Part shown: positions 50,511 through 60,838 of the stretch, in pieces
How the letters are laid out: each line of letters begins with the position of its first letter
How positions within the stretch are numbered: the first letter of the stretch is position 1
Notes under the pieces: model-generated
What the model was told of the DNA's origin: nothing
What the model saw: only the letters and a program-made list of their open reading frames with translations
The model's database searches: none
Program-made: the position numbers and the translations under genes
From: Bactericera cockerelli
Taxonomy: Eukaryota > Arthropoda > Insecta > Hemiptera > Triozidae
Length of the DNA stretch: 64,000 nucleotides
Assembly (NCBI GenBank): GCA_024516035.1
Contig: CM044959.1
Location: 17,860,025-17,924,024, forward strand
Direction of reading: 5' to 3'

Positions 50511-50518
50511 CCCTCAGC
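50511..50518 (+). repeat. right 8-bp target-site duplication of hAT-like element
   Basis: Identical to 48389-48396. Confidence 0.9.
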
Positions 50519-50573
50519 TATTTTGATAGTGAAATTCAATAGTAATTTAATATTATCAAAAATGCGTGTAAAA

Positions 50574-50763
50574 CCCGATTTCAGTAGCTTGATCGATAAG
50601 GCGGCGGACTTGTATACTGGAGGTCGGTGGTTCAAGTCCCGGTTTCGGCGTGAATTTAGTAAAGCGAATTTGAGTAGTTGTGATATCGCGAAAGTGATTA
50701 ACACAAATAATTGATAACATATAAAAAAAACATTACTTTCCTTTCTATAGGATAAGGAAAGTC
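50574..50763 (+). mobile_element. tRNA-derived SINE, family S1, with target duplications
   Basis: The tRNA-like head has A-box region 'agtagcttgatcgataaggc' and B box 'ggttcaagtcc', followed by 'agtaaagcgaatttgagtag' and 'gcgaaagtgattaacac', then an A-rich and mixed tail. Perfect 15-bp duplications 'aaaatgcgtgtaaaa' at 50559-50573 and 50764-50778 bound it. It sits 55 bp beyond the hAT-like element. ORFs on both strands across it are incidental. Confidence 0.85.
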
Positions 50764-50982
50764 AAAATGCGTGTAAAAAATTATCTGACCTATGTCGGAG
50801 CTCCAGACCACCAGTCCTGGATTTGTAGACCAAAATATTACATTTAGACCACATCAAGACGCAGAGACTGCTGGTAATAAATAATCACGCAGCTCATCCT
50901 CCATCATTACTTATGTATTACATGTAACAAGACTAAACAGGGTGGACTCTGTTTAACAAATGATCATAATGATTATGTAAGG

Positions 50983-51180
50983 ACTGGGTGGAAGAGATTG
51001 CCAAAGGCAATAACCCCCTCTTTTAGTTAGGACATGTATGTATTATATATGTATATTTATTTATTTTTTTCTGTTTTTCCTGTGTTTTTCATTTATTATT
51101 CTTATATTGTATATTAATAATTTGTAATTATCTGTTTTTATAATTATGTTCTTACTAATAAAGTGTAAAATAATAATAAT
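50983..51180 (+). repeat. LINE-type 3' tail with (AAT)n end
   Basis: It starts 'gactgggtggaagagattgc' and then 'aaaggcaataaccccctctt', and ends 'actaataaagtgtaaaat' followed by (AAT)n. It is the best copy of the tail family also seen at 1569, 26733 (minus) and 45543. Confidence 0.55.
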
Positions 51181-51293
51181 AATTGATGCCAGTATTCTCC
51201 TACTTGAGAATCATTGTCTACCTGGCGAAATGATCTATTGATAAAGTCGATGCTTTTTAGTTTTTCTGGCATTCACAGTAATGATTAAGAGCT

Positions 51294-51482
51294 AACCGAC
51301 CTCAGTAGCTTAATCGATGTTGTTGTTGTTGTAGTTAGCTTGGCTACAGCTGGAGAGGGAAGAAAGGAGGGAAGAAAAGCTTGGTCAATAAGGCGGCAGA
51401 CTTGTAACCTGGAGGTCGGTGGTTCAAGTCCTGGTTTGAGCTTGGATTTAGTAAAGTAAAGCAAGATTTAGTAAAGCAAGAT
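51294..51482 (+). mobile_element. S1 SINE interrupted by a 71-bp insertion
   Basis: The head begins 'ccgacctcagtagcttaatc' and stops at 51318, and resumes with 'agcttggtcaataaggcggc' at 51378 to give a normal B box 'ggttcaagtcc' and body. The inserted material is (GTT)n, 'agttagcttggctacagctg' and purine-rich sequence. The word agcttRRTCRAT flanks it on both sides (51307-51318 and 51378-51389), as a target duplication would. Confidence 0.75.
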
Positions 51483-51526
51483 GATAAGTACGAGGTTCAT
51501 TTTGAAGCTTACTTTGTCACAAATAA

Positions 51527-51804
51527 GTGGATGTGCTTTGTGCACTATTATTTTTTTATTTCAATTTAGTGGATGTGCTTTGTGCACTATTATTTTTTAT
51601 TTCAATTTAGTGGATGTGCTTTGTGCACTATTATTTTTTATTTCAATTTAGTGGATGTGCTTTGTGCACTATTATTTTTTATTTCAATTTAGTGGATGTG
51701 CTTTGTGCACTATTATTTTTTTTTCATTCAATTTAGTGGATGTGCTTTGTGCACTATTATTTTTTATTTCAATTTAGTGGATGTGCTTTTTGCACTATTA
51801 TTTG
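51527..51804. repeat. 41-bp tandem array, 6.7 copies
   Basis: Units start at 51527, 51569, 51610, 51651, 51692, 51736 and 51777. Each reads 'gtggatgtgctttgtgcact', a T-rich run, then 'atttcaattta'. Length differences between units lie in the T run. Each unit holds a small inverted pair (tagtg/cacta and gtgc/gcac). A decayed continuation follows to about 51900. Confidence 0.95.
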
Positions 51805-51904
51805 TTGAACATGGTGTTTATATTAGACACGCTAATGTGAATTGATTTCAATTTAGAGGATATCTGCATTTAATGCCATGTTATTATTTTAATTTATTGC
51901 TTCT

Positions 51905-52743
51905 TTTTTGGTCTTCAGCACAATCCTTTTACTTCAGTGTAAGAGGATGTAGGTTTGTAGGTACTATTAAACCATTTTCATATAACGGATGTGCATTCTA
52001 CTCTACATAATTAATATTTATCATTTCTCTTAAATTCAGAAAATGGTCCCTGTGCACTAATATAAGATTAAAAATATACCTAGTTATATTTTAACTCAGA
52101 CAATGTTACTGAGTTACTGAGTTACTGACCATTGGAGGGAACGACAGAGAAGGAGAGTCAGAAATAGAGAGATATGTTCAGAAAAAGAGGGAGGAGAGGA
52201 GATCCTGCACCACGAGTGTTGTAGCGTCCTGATGTATCCCAAGTCTGATAGTACCTACAAGACTTGAGAGCACAATAATCATATAATTACATGTTACACC
52301 ACCAGACAGACCCGAGCATGATAATATACAACTACACTTTGCTTCAAATAAGTTTGTAAACGTATGATTTCTTGCCTTAATAACTTCATTTGGAACAACT
52401 ATGGAAGCTCTAAGATCTTTCTTTGTAATTTTACCAAGTCCATGATGTATTTTTTTTTTTTTTTTCAAAACCTCATTAACCTTGTCTTCTTTTATTAGTT
52501 CTGTTGCATTTGTGTACAGCTTTTAGATCTGTCTGTGGACGAGCATTGTTTTTAGCTATAGGTACCTACGCCTACCTACATACCTACTCAGTTTCTTTCT
52601 GATAATCAAAATCCAAATTCCTCATACATTTTATTCTTATCCCTCTAGTTAGCCTTTTCCTAAATATTCCTCGTACTTACATTTAAATCCAAAGTATGGT
52701 ATACTTATTAACTTGATGAATAGTGCAGGTATTATAACCAATA
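51905..52743. other. non-coding stretch
   Basis: Nothing supported; a minus-strand 96-codon ORF at 52178-52468 begins with a run of lysines encoded by a T run. Confidence 0.5.
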
Positions 52744-52772
52744 TTGTTGTGCACAAAAAGCGTGCACAACAA
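52744..52772. repeat. 11-bp hairpin at a SINE 5' junction
   Basis: The arms 'ttgttgtgcac' (52744-52754) and 52762-52772 are perfect inverted repeats around aaaaagc. The right arm abuts the truncation point of the following SINE. Confidence 0.8.
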
Positions 52773-52948
52773 TCCAGGTAGCGTAGATATTCGTTGGTTC
52801 GAATCCCACCCAGTGCATGAATTTTTCCTCATTAATTTGAGTTTGTGACCACATAATAATAAGAATCTGAGGGTTAGGTGGTAGAAAATGATTTGATCAT
52901 TAACCTAGCCTGGTGGTTACCTTCCACTAAAGAGTGTTATTATTATTA
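52773..52948 (+). mobile_element. tRNA-derived SINE, family S2, 5'-truncated
   Basis: It starts within the head at 'tccaggtagcgtag', keeps the B box 'ggttcgaatccc', and continues 'gagtttgtgaccacataata' and 'taaagagtgttattattatt'. This is the plus-strand relative of 18004-18224. Confidence 0.75.
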
Positions 52949-54240
52949 TATTGTACAACTTCAAAAAATATCAATATTATGTAACGAAAATAAATCTTGT
53001 TTAAACTGTTGGAATAGAGTGAGTCTTGGCCGATATCCTATACCTATACCATTGAAACTAAAATAGTGAGAGTAAAGGACAAAGAATAATTATCAATTAT
53101 TACTAGTAGAATCATCGATTAATATGATGTTATAAAATGTTCTCAATTGGAGTTCAAAGATCATGCAACTTTCATCAACTTTGGAGAAGCATTTTTCAAT
53201 TCTCCAGTCATTCGTGTCATGTCAGTGGAAGACTCAACTTGAAACCGAAAGCTTGAGAAGAAATCAATACCCATCATCAAGACCATTCATCATTTTGTAC
53301 CATAGCTCCATTGATGATTGCTTGAAATTAATCTCTACACACAGATAAACAGATTAGGAGAAAAAACAAAACGTGGACTCAATGTACAGGGTTGCCTCAT
53401 TCCATGAATCTATTCTTCTTTTAAATATGTTTTTTTATTTTGCAAAATTACGTTTGTTTTTTAAAAAAATATCATTTTCAATTAACTGGTCACAATAGAT
53501 CTAATTAGGTCGCAATGTTAATTGTGAAAAACCCTGCAATCAGGGTCAGATAATAATTGCCATGATCATACTATAAAAGATTTTCCAGTAAATTCTAGGG
53601 CAATCTTACAATCTAATCTTTCTTAGAATGATTAACCTAATACAAGTTGCCAAAAAACACGTCTGAAAACAAGAACATGATGTTGACCACTTTGACCAGT
53701 GTATTCAATGTGCTATCTCTACTGGCTGGGCTTCTTCTGAAACTCACCACACCAGCAGGATTATTGTCTACGCAAAAACGCAAACTAGTAAATAATTTAG
53801 AGCAGAAACTTTACGATCCTCAAAACATCCAACAACAAAGCTCGACTCTAAACAGAACGTTTATCTGTCATGTTGGTACCTGACAAGTGCAATCTACTAG
53901 AGAAAAAGGGTCGTTAAATCGCTAATGACTTCTTTTCTTCAATGAGCGGGTAGTTTGTGAAGATAAATTTACAAGATACAAGATGTTGTGCTGATTGTAA
54001 CGAGTTCTTAAGAGTGTCAGAATCAGATGCTTCATTAAAACTTCATGGTTTTAATGTACCTTAGCTTCATCACTAGCTCCTTATTTTCAAACATTTTTCA
54101 ACGCCCATTTGGTTGGGTGCTCTTTTATCTATTAAAAATGTCAGAACTCGTCATTCATAACAATTACCTGGGAATAACTTTAACCCTAAAAATAAAGTTA
54201 ACAAAAAAAAAACTACCGTTTCTCTAACACACAACCTACT
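52949..54240. other. non-coding stretch
   Basis: The 78-codon ORF at 53647-53883 has a hydrophobic N-terminal third but no further evidence of being a gene. Nothing else is seen. Confidence 0.45.
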
Positions 54241-54312
54241 AATAACAGCTTTATTAATATACCTTCCTTAATAGCTTTATTAATTTATGCTTTGCCCTTG
54301 TTAGATTACTAA
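54241..54312 (+). repeat. 3' end of SINE family S4
   Basis: 'ttaatagctttattaattta' and 'tgctttgcccttgttagatt' match the 3' part of the minus-strand element at 7376-7534. The tRNA-like head is absent. Confidence 0.5.
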
Positions 54313-55721
54313 TTATTATTTTCCTTTAAAGTAGATATATACTTTAAACAATATTTTTCGAAAAACGGAAACTTTCAATCAGAATTAAGACCGTCTCTCG
54401 TCCATTTCAATATGCCAAATGATATCTACTCACATGCCCGGATCAATAATAATAATTGTGTTGTACGAAACTCACGTCCGGCGTTCTGTACAGAGAGACA
54501 TTCAACTTTCCCAGAGACTATTAGGAGTACAGCATGGGACGTTTCTGCCTTATTAACATATCAGAGACCTCACGATAGTCATTGGCATTTGATCTCTACC
54601 TCTAAGTCAATAATAATTAAATTGTACCCAAGAGATAATAGCTATGGCTATATAATAGAGGTTACCTCGAGACTTCAGACACAATAGGCTGAGAGCAGGT
54701 TCTAGTCTGGGCGTAGGAAAAGGGGAGAGCAGACCATCTGTACTCGGGTATGTCACATGCATTTTACTTTAGATTTCCGTTCTAGACGTTCAATGCTGCA
54801 AACTGCAGAACCATATCAGTTAATGTTCACTGAAGACAACTGAAGCCAAAGTTAAAATTGTATTTTTCATTTTTAAAGACTGAATTTTTAATTTTTTGAA
54901 TTGACCTTTTACGAACATGAAACATTGCGCTATCTTAATTTTCTTAGTATTGTCTATCCTATGGAACTCTTAATCAACACATGATCTTTCTTCAGCCTGA
55001 TGTGACCCCAAGTGTAAAAGAGCTCATTAGTCCCTTTTTTTTACAAATTTTAGATTATTGGTATATGAACCAATTTCCGAGCCTGCTAAGATGATAAGCT
55101 CACGGACTTTTCATTGTTCTGTACTTAGATCTCTTGCAGGCGTTTTATGACGTTTGGAAATGGTTGATTCGGACGATTAAACTATTGAACAGAATGAGAC
55201 CTGTCACACAGAGGGAGTTATACTACCTACAGTAGTTATATATTATATTATTTTCATAGTGCTCTATTTATACTGTCAAAGCAGGTAAGCAACAGGGAGA
55301 CATGAAAAACGACTCGCGTGCTTCAATACCAACTTCGAGTGATCTGTATCGCGATATGACTTTTCAAGGTGAAAAATAAGTTCTGATGTTTCTATCACTT
55401 TTTATAAATATTTAAATTATTTAAAAAATAATAATACTTATTAGTTGCCTTAAAAATGGCGATCGTAAATTTCAAGTAATTATTATAATAAATTCACTAT
55501 TTGTGTAGGTACTCCAATAAAAAGCACCTTAAAATCAAGGACTTGTGTCTCATGAAAGTTTATTTTATATTTATTTTTTCGCTAATCATGTTTTTTGTGT
55601 TTCCCAGCATTGGTGGTCATTGCTAAAACATGCTTCTTGCTGATGCCCAAGTCGTGGGATCATTTACTCCCATGGGGCCTTTTTGCAATCGATTCCTATT
55701 TACAAGTGATTTTACGAATAA
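54313..55721. other. non-coding stretch
   Basis: Nothing beyond short domainless ORFs. Confidence 0.5.
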
Positions 55722-55785
55722 ATGTTTACCTAGCTTTAATGTGTCAAAATGAGTTTATTGTATCCAATACTTATCATATTTGTGT

Positions 55786-55912
55786 CGATCACAATCGTGA
55801 TTAGTGATATCACAACCATACTCAAACTCGCTTTACTATAAATTTTTGCTTAGCCGGGAATTGAACCACCGACCTCCGATTATAAATCCACCACCTTATC
55901 CATCAAGCCACC
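55786..55912 (-). mobile_element. tRNA-derived SINE, family S1 (unit 1)
   Basis: On the minus strand the B box is 'ggttcaattcc' and the body 'agtaaagcgagtttgagtat'. The head is worn ('ggcttgatggataaggtggt'). Confidence 0.7.
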
Positions 55913-55975
55913 ATGTTTACCTAGCTTTAATGTGTCACAATGAATTTATTGTATCCAATACTTTATCATATTTGT

Positions 55976-56103
55976 GTCGATCACAATTGTGATTAGTGAT
56001 ATAACAACCATTATCAAACTCACTTTACTAAATTTTTGCTTAGCCTGGGAATTGAAGCACCGACCTCCGGTTACAAGTCCGCTACATTATCCATCAAGCC
56101 ACC
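55976..56103 (-). mobile_element. tRNA-derived SINE, family S1 (unit 2)
   Basis: Paralogue of the copy in unit 1. It arose by segmental duplication, not by an independent insertion, because the flanking 60 bp is duplicated with it. Confidence 0.7.
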
Positions 56104-56288
56104 ATTTCATAAGGACACTGTCAGTTTTCATTTACTCATGTCAACACCGAAACGCCAAAGTATGGGACCTGAATAGTGCCGAACATTTGCCATTTTCTAA
56201 CACTGACTGATAAGAGGTTTAGAATGTTAAGATGTTTACATCAGTAAATTTCAATTTAAAATCGTATTTATCCCGAGACCAGAAGATC

Positions 56289-56301
56289 TAGCTTCTGAGT
56301 T
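56289..56301. repeat. target-site duplication of S1 SINE (left)
   Basis: 'tagcttctgagtt' is identical to 56447-56459. Confidence 0.9.
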
Positions 56302-56446
56302 TTTTTTTTAATTTGTGTTAATCACTTTCGTGATGTTACAACTACTCAAACTCGCTTTACTATTTTTTTGCTGAACTTGAGACTTGAACCACCGACCTCC
56401 AAGTTACAAGTCCGCCGCCTTATCGAGCAAGCTACTGAGGTCGGTT
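56302..56446 (-). mobile_element. tRNA-derived SINE, family S1, full length
   Basis: Bounded by perfect 13-bp duplications (56289-56301 and 56447-56459), so the family's true length is about 145 bp. On the minus strand the order is 'accgacctcagtagcttgct', A-box region, 'cggcggacttgtaacttgga', B box 'ggttcaagtct', 'tagtaaagcgagtttgagta', 'tcacgaaagtgattaacaca', then a short poly(A). This is the reference copy for the family in this window. Confidence 0.9.
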
Positions 56447-56886
56447 TAGCTTCTGAGTTGAAAACAAAGCTGCCCTCAATCCTGATCTTAGTTTCCCAGG
56501 ATAATCGGCAGAAGATTATGCTAGGATGTGCACTAATTATTAGTGTGGAGATGGTTTCCTCGGCACCATCATTAACCTGTAGGTTTTTAGTAATTAAGAA
56601 GACTAGATAAATAGTGCCGCGCCGCGCTTCGGATTTTTTTTTTTTTTTTAATCGAATGATTGAGTTCGGTGATAATTATTATTAATGATTGTACTATAGA
56701 TCAGGGGCGATAATAGAAATCCTGTGATAGCCATGCATTGGCAGTCGAATGATCTGAAACTGTCTTGCAAGTACATGCAGGATTGCAGGACACAAAAAAT
56801 CCGTGAGTTTCGATTCCCACCAAAAAATCGAATTTTCCTTATTAATTAATTTGAGAAATCGACTCGTTAATTACTTACCTACAACG

Positions 56887-57021
56887 CTTCAAGGGAGGAA
56901 TTAATAGACGTTTTTGTAATACCTCTGTGGCGCTAAGTCACAAATTGCGTACTGTGTATGATAGGGAACACCGACGCTCAATGACGTGTGTTATAGAATT
57001 TGTCTATTAATTTCGTCTCAA
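56887..57021 (-). mobile_element. MITE family M1, copy 2 (inverted)
   Basis: It reads 'ttcaagggaggaattaatag' on the left and 'tctattaatttcgtctcaag' on the right, with 'taatacctctgtggcgctaa' internally, the reverse complement of copy 3. Confidence 0.7.
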
Positions 57022-57115
57022 GTGTCAGGACACTCGGGTGGTAGTAATCCTGAAAGTATTTAACTACAGGTTTATACGTAGATATTACCTGTGTAAAAAG
57101 CAAGGGTACTCTAGA

Positions 57116-57254
57116 CTCGAGGGGCGAAATTCATAGACAAAATCGATATATTATGTCATTGTTTAGCATCGGTTTTACCCATCTAACACAGTACGCTATC
57201 CGAGACTTAGCGCCACAGAGGTATTACAAAATTGCCTATTTATTCCCCCTTGAG
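57116..57254 (+). mobile_element. MITE family M1, copy 3
   Basis: The left end 'ctcgaggggcgaaattcata' and right end 'tatttattcccccttgag' form imperfect terminal inverted repeats of about 24 bp around a 90-bp centre. With copy 2 it makes a head-to-head pair separated by about 95 bp. There is no coding capacity, and the target duplication is not clear. Confidence 0.7.
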
Positions 57255-58345
57255 TATTAAATTTAGAAATTGGGTTCTCTTCATTTATATGTGATTAAGA
57301 CTGTGATTTCTTCGGAATTGGGGCGTATTTTCGGTGAGACTTTGCATCTAAATGGGAAGTTCTAGGATCCATTTTTGGTTCCTGAAGGTTCAAAATTATT
57401 ATTGTCTAACTAGACTTTTTAATTATCAGTGTTTTTTAACGGTCTAATCTCATCCCTGATGGAGGAGAGGTGTGATCGACGATAATGTGTCAGATCTCTG
57501 GAACAAAAAGATGGAGTGAGTCGGTAATGACTAAACAATATAGAGAATCTTAGGATGTGTGTGATGGTTTTCATAAAATCTTCATCTGGTTTCAGAGCAG
57601 GTGAGCATTCTATTGTTTGATTTAAGATTCGTCGAGATTTAAGATTATAGTCGCTTTTAATTGACGTTGATGGGTTATTGGTTTTGAGTTAGACTGGTTG
57701 GTAATTCTTTCTTATAATGTTGAGTCTTTCCTTTCTTGAGTCTTAAATCAATTACCTAACTCTTCGTGGTATGCTCTCCTGGTGGATAAAGTTATTCTCT
57801 TCTAGTCAGCACTCTAGGACAAAAGTGATTTCGATCTTTTGAAGAAGATTTTGTTTAAAAGAAAAAGGGCCACAGAACTTTTCTCCTGTGAACGGTCTAA
57901 TCGCAAGCTGTAACTAGTCATCATGAACAGCAAAAAGACCTCACATTAAATTTGTCATACCTAATTATATCTATGTTTTACCAGAAGAAGTAAATACTAT
58001 GTAAAGTATGGGATTTCTAGCATAGATCTTATTTTTAGTAGGTAGATATCTAGTTGTATTATTTTGTAATGTCTGTAAATCTGACTCTATTGTGTAGCTT
58101 TTCCATTTTTAATTTGTAAATCACTTTGTAAATTTACCTTTGTATTATGAATGAAATAAAGATATCCGTGACCCATTGATGGTCCAAACGATAGCAAAAA
58201 AAAAATCTATGTTTTACCATCAAAAACCATTTCCATCTGATTGCTCTTCTGTTTTTCATAACAACCATTTTCATACCAACCCTAGGAATAGGAATACTCT
58301 TTTTCTCCAATCTCTATTCATCATTACAAGACACTTCGTTCATCT
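57255..58345. other. non-coding stretch
   Basis: No supported gene. An AATAAA hexamer near 58153 is not enough to call a transcript end. Confidence 0.5.
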
Positions 58346-58504
58346 ACCGACCTCAGTAGCTTGATCGGTAAGGTGGCGTACTTCTTACCTGGAGGTCGGT
58401 GGCTCAAGTCCGGCAAGTTCAGCAAAGATTTAGTAAAGCGAGTTTTAGTAGTTGTGACATCACAAAAGTGAATAACACTATTATGATAACTATAACTTTC
58501 TAGT
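58346..58504 (+). mobile_element. tRNA-derived SINE, family S1
   Basis: 'accgacctcagtagcttgat', 'cggtaaggtggcgtacttct', B-box equivalent 'ggctcaagtcc' (one change) and 'tagtaaagcgagttttagta' follow the reference order. The tail 'gataactataactttct' resembles that of 50574-50763. Confidence 0.8.
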
Positions 58505-60041
58505 TATTATTAAACAAATTCAACCAAGATTTATTTACAATAGGTAAGAAGGTAACATGTAAAAGGAATATTTATAAAATGAAGTTGTTAAAACAAAACT
58601 TGATCAAGAATAGTGCTAATGCCTACGGTATTCTCTTCCAACTATCAATTCGTTAATCCAGTTTATTCCAAGCATTTAGATAAGAGAGTAAGGTGAGTTT
58701 AAAATATTATCAGGAGATACTAATGTACCACGATCCCTGCCTACCTACCTAAAATGGATTCTATCCGAGTTTTGAAACAAACTAGAGGTATTTAGTAACG
58801 CCAATGACTTACCTTAGTTAATCATGTGTGATAGTTATTTTCAGAAACGCTACTTCTCCTTGTGCTTACACTTTTTAGAAACGAATGGGTCCATGTCCTA
58901 CTTCATAAAGAAATTCTTTTTCACTATTAGGACTTTGTTGAGATTAGTGGATTCAATAAAAAGGGAAAAAATGTTATCTACCTATCCTGATTTAGTAATC
59001 TAGGAAATTAAGTACTGTGTAAATTGTACTCAATTTCTTGTATTAGTTGCATTGATAAAAAAAACTTATAAAAAATAAAAATTAGAAAAGAAAAAAATGT
59101 TATCTTAAATTTATCCAGACTTATCTATCTAGGAAGAGCTGTGGAAAGTGGTGAATAAATTTCAGATTCCACTGACTCAGGATGATTTTATTATCATGTT
59201 ATAGGCATGTACATATCAGGTTCATCAGACGATTAGACCATCTACTTATGTATATCAGGAACATATATATCAGTCCTATGTACCTAGCTAGTTCGCTACC
59301 TGTTGAGGTATACAGGTTTCAACAATTTCAGCAGACTTGTGAAAAGAAGTACTTTTAATCGGATTTGTGTGAGTGGATATTTCGCATGAAATACCCATAG
59401 ATAGGTGGTACTTTATAATTATGTAATTTGTTTTGTTAAATTCATGAGTTAAAAAATATCTACTTGAAGAACAAAATATATGCAAAGCTGATACACATCT
59501 ATGAATACATATGTACTTATAATATGAATTATGTAAATTACCACACAGTAAATAATCGCACCTGTAGCCCTAAAAAGCCGACAAGTGTTGATGTTGTAAA
59601 AAAAAAAATACCTAATATACATATATTATGGCATCATTCTAAGTTAGAGAGGATATTTAATTTTCCCTATGAATTAAGTAAACATCTACAATACATGAAA
59701 TTGTAGTGAAATCAGTATGAGAAGTAGATGATATTCCACCATGGCTTTTAGCTTTTCGAGAATCTTAGAAATTGCAAAACAATTTTCAGTCTTGATATCT
59801 AAGAAAATACCGCGTTTGAAATGTCCTTAAGGGTTTGACACCCGTCAGAGACGTTTATTTCTGATACATGGTCATTATTTAGATAACATTTATCCCACCT
59901 AGATTAGCATTCTTCAATGCTGTCTTTTCTAATTGAGATACTATAATATGCCTTGGTGTGTATGACCAATGACCATAGATGTTGACATGCACCACTATAA
60001 TCTAATAAAAGATAGATAGATAATATGCCTACTCGGAATGT
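58505..60041. other. non-coding stretch
   Basis: A loose duplication of an A-rich segment with 'aaaaaatgttatct' and 'tctaggaa' occurs at about 58960-59010 and 59085-59135. No gene was seen. Confidence 0.5.
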
Positions 60042-60160
60042 CGACCTCAGTATTTTGATCAATAAAGCGACCGACTCGAGTCCCTAGTAATATGGCAAAA
60101 TTGAGTTAGGCGAATTTGAGTAAATGCATGTGATATCACGATTTTGAAGAAGTAACACCT
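60042..60160 (+). mobile_element. S1 SINE with an internal deletion
   Basis: 'cgacctcagtattttgatca', then 'ataaagcgaccgac', joins directly to 'tcgagtccc', so roughly 25-30 bp between A and B boxes is missing. The body 'aggcgaatttgagtaaatg' and 'gatatcacgattttgaa' is present. Confidence 0.6.
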
Positions 60161-60207
60161 ATTCAACTGATCAGTATAATTTATAAAGGCACTTACTCAT
60201 ATTATTG

Positions 60208-60262
60208 CCATTTAATAGTCCTAATCGGGCAGTTTAAATAAGGCGATATTATTATTATTATT
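60208..60262 (+). repeat. 3' end of SINE family S3
   Basis: 'taatagtcctaatcgggcag' and 'ataaggcgatattattatta' match 45318-45362. The head is absent. Confidence 0.6.
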
Positions 60263-60432
60263 ACTCAGCCGTTGAAAGTCTCTCTGTAGAAAAAGTGTAA
60301 CAAAAGGCCACATTCCTGAGCCCAGTCACTCCCTGTACACAACAGAGAGCCCCCAGTCTCCAGAGAACATCGTCACAACTCTTCGCTGCTGCACACCGAG
60401 AATTAAACAACATTAATTCAGATAGCAACTGG

Positions 60433-60468
60433 TATTTGTTTTATTAATACGGATTAATAAAACAAATA
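60433..60468. repeat. 16-bp perfect hairpin with 4-base loop
   Basis: The arms 'tatttgttttattaat' (60433-60448) and 60453-60468 are exact inverted repeats around acgg. The structure ends 10 bases before the start codon of the 60479 ORF. Confidence 0.85.
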
Positions 60469-60478
60469 GAGCTGCGGA

Positions 60479-60838
60479 ATGGCAAATAATGAAAAAGATA
60501 AAATGCAGATGCAGATACTGCGAGGAAGAACAAGTGGCATTATCTTGGTGGACTTTGAGGAAGCGAGGTGGGAACTGCACACTGCTCACCGGGGTAGATT
60601 TCGTGATAGATACATTATATTGATTGTGCTTGCTGATGTGGAGACGATGGGTGTATGGTGTGCAGAAGGAAAAAAATGGATTGATGAAATTGGAAGGACA
60701 TTGATGGAGAAAACCGGTGATACGAGGGCCAAAACATACCTAAAACAAAGAATCAGTCTTATCATACAGCGTGGTAGTGCTGCAAGTATAATAGCAGAAT
60801 TACCAGAAGAAAAAATTGATGCCATTTACTACCTATAA
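60479..60838 (+). CDS. 119-aa mobile-element-like ORF (probable C-terminal domain of an element polyprotein)
   Basis: This is the only ORF here with convincing protein character: mixed charged and aliphatic residues, no simple-sequence bias, and a predicted beta-rich N half (residues 20-58) followed by two amphipathic helices. Residues 58-72 (GVWCAEGKKWIDEIG) and 79-104 (TGDTRAKTYLKQ, then RISLIIQRGSAASI) follow a pattern I associate with the C-terminal segment of eukaryotic reverse-transcriptase-bearing element proteins: a G-W motif, a helix, T-G-x-x-R, Q-R-x-x-x-x-x-Q-R-G-x-A-x-S. That link is from memory and pattern, not a search. The start is the first ATG and lies just after a perfect hairpin. 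No reverse transcriptase lies upstream, so it is a 5'-truncated fragment or a stand-alone remnant. Confidence 0.5.
   Translation: MANNEKDKMQMQILRGRTSGIILVDFEEARWELHTAHRGRFRDRYIILIVLADVETMGVWCAEGKKWIDEIGRTLMEKTGDTRAKTYLKQRISLIIQRGSAASIIAELPEEKIDAIYYL

Larger units (their letters stand above)
55722..56103. repeat. 191-bp tandem duplication carrying S1 SINEs
   Basis: Units 55722-55912 and 55913-56103 are each 191 bp, both opening 'atgtttacctagctttaatg' or 'atgtttacctagctttaatgtgtc'-like sequence. Each contains a minus-strand S1 SINE (55786-55912 and 55976-56103). Substitutions between the copies are scattered, so the duplication is not very recent. Confidence 0.9.

Noticed and set aside
53647..53883. 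78-codon ORF with a hydrophobic N-terminal segment that might be a signal or membrane peptide.
   Set aside because: Short, with no cleavage-site context, homology or neighbouring exon; expected by chance in this much sequence.
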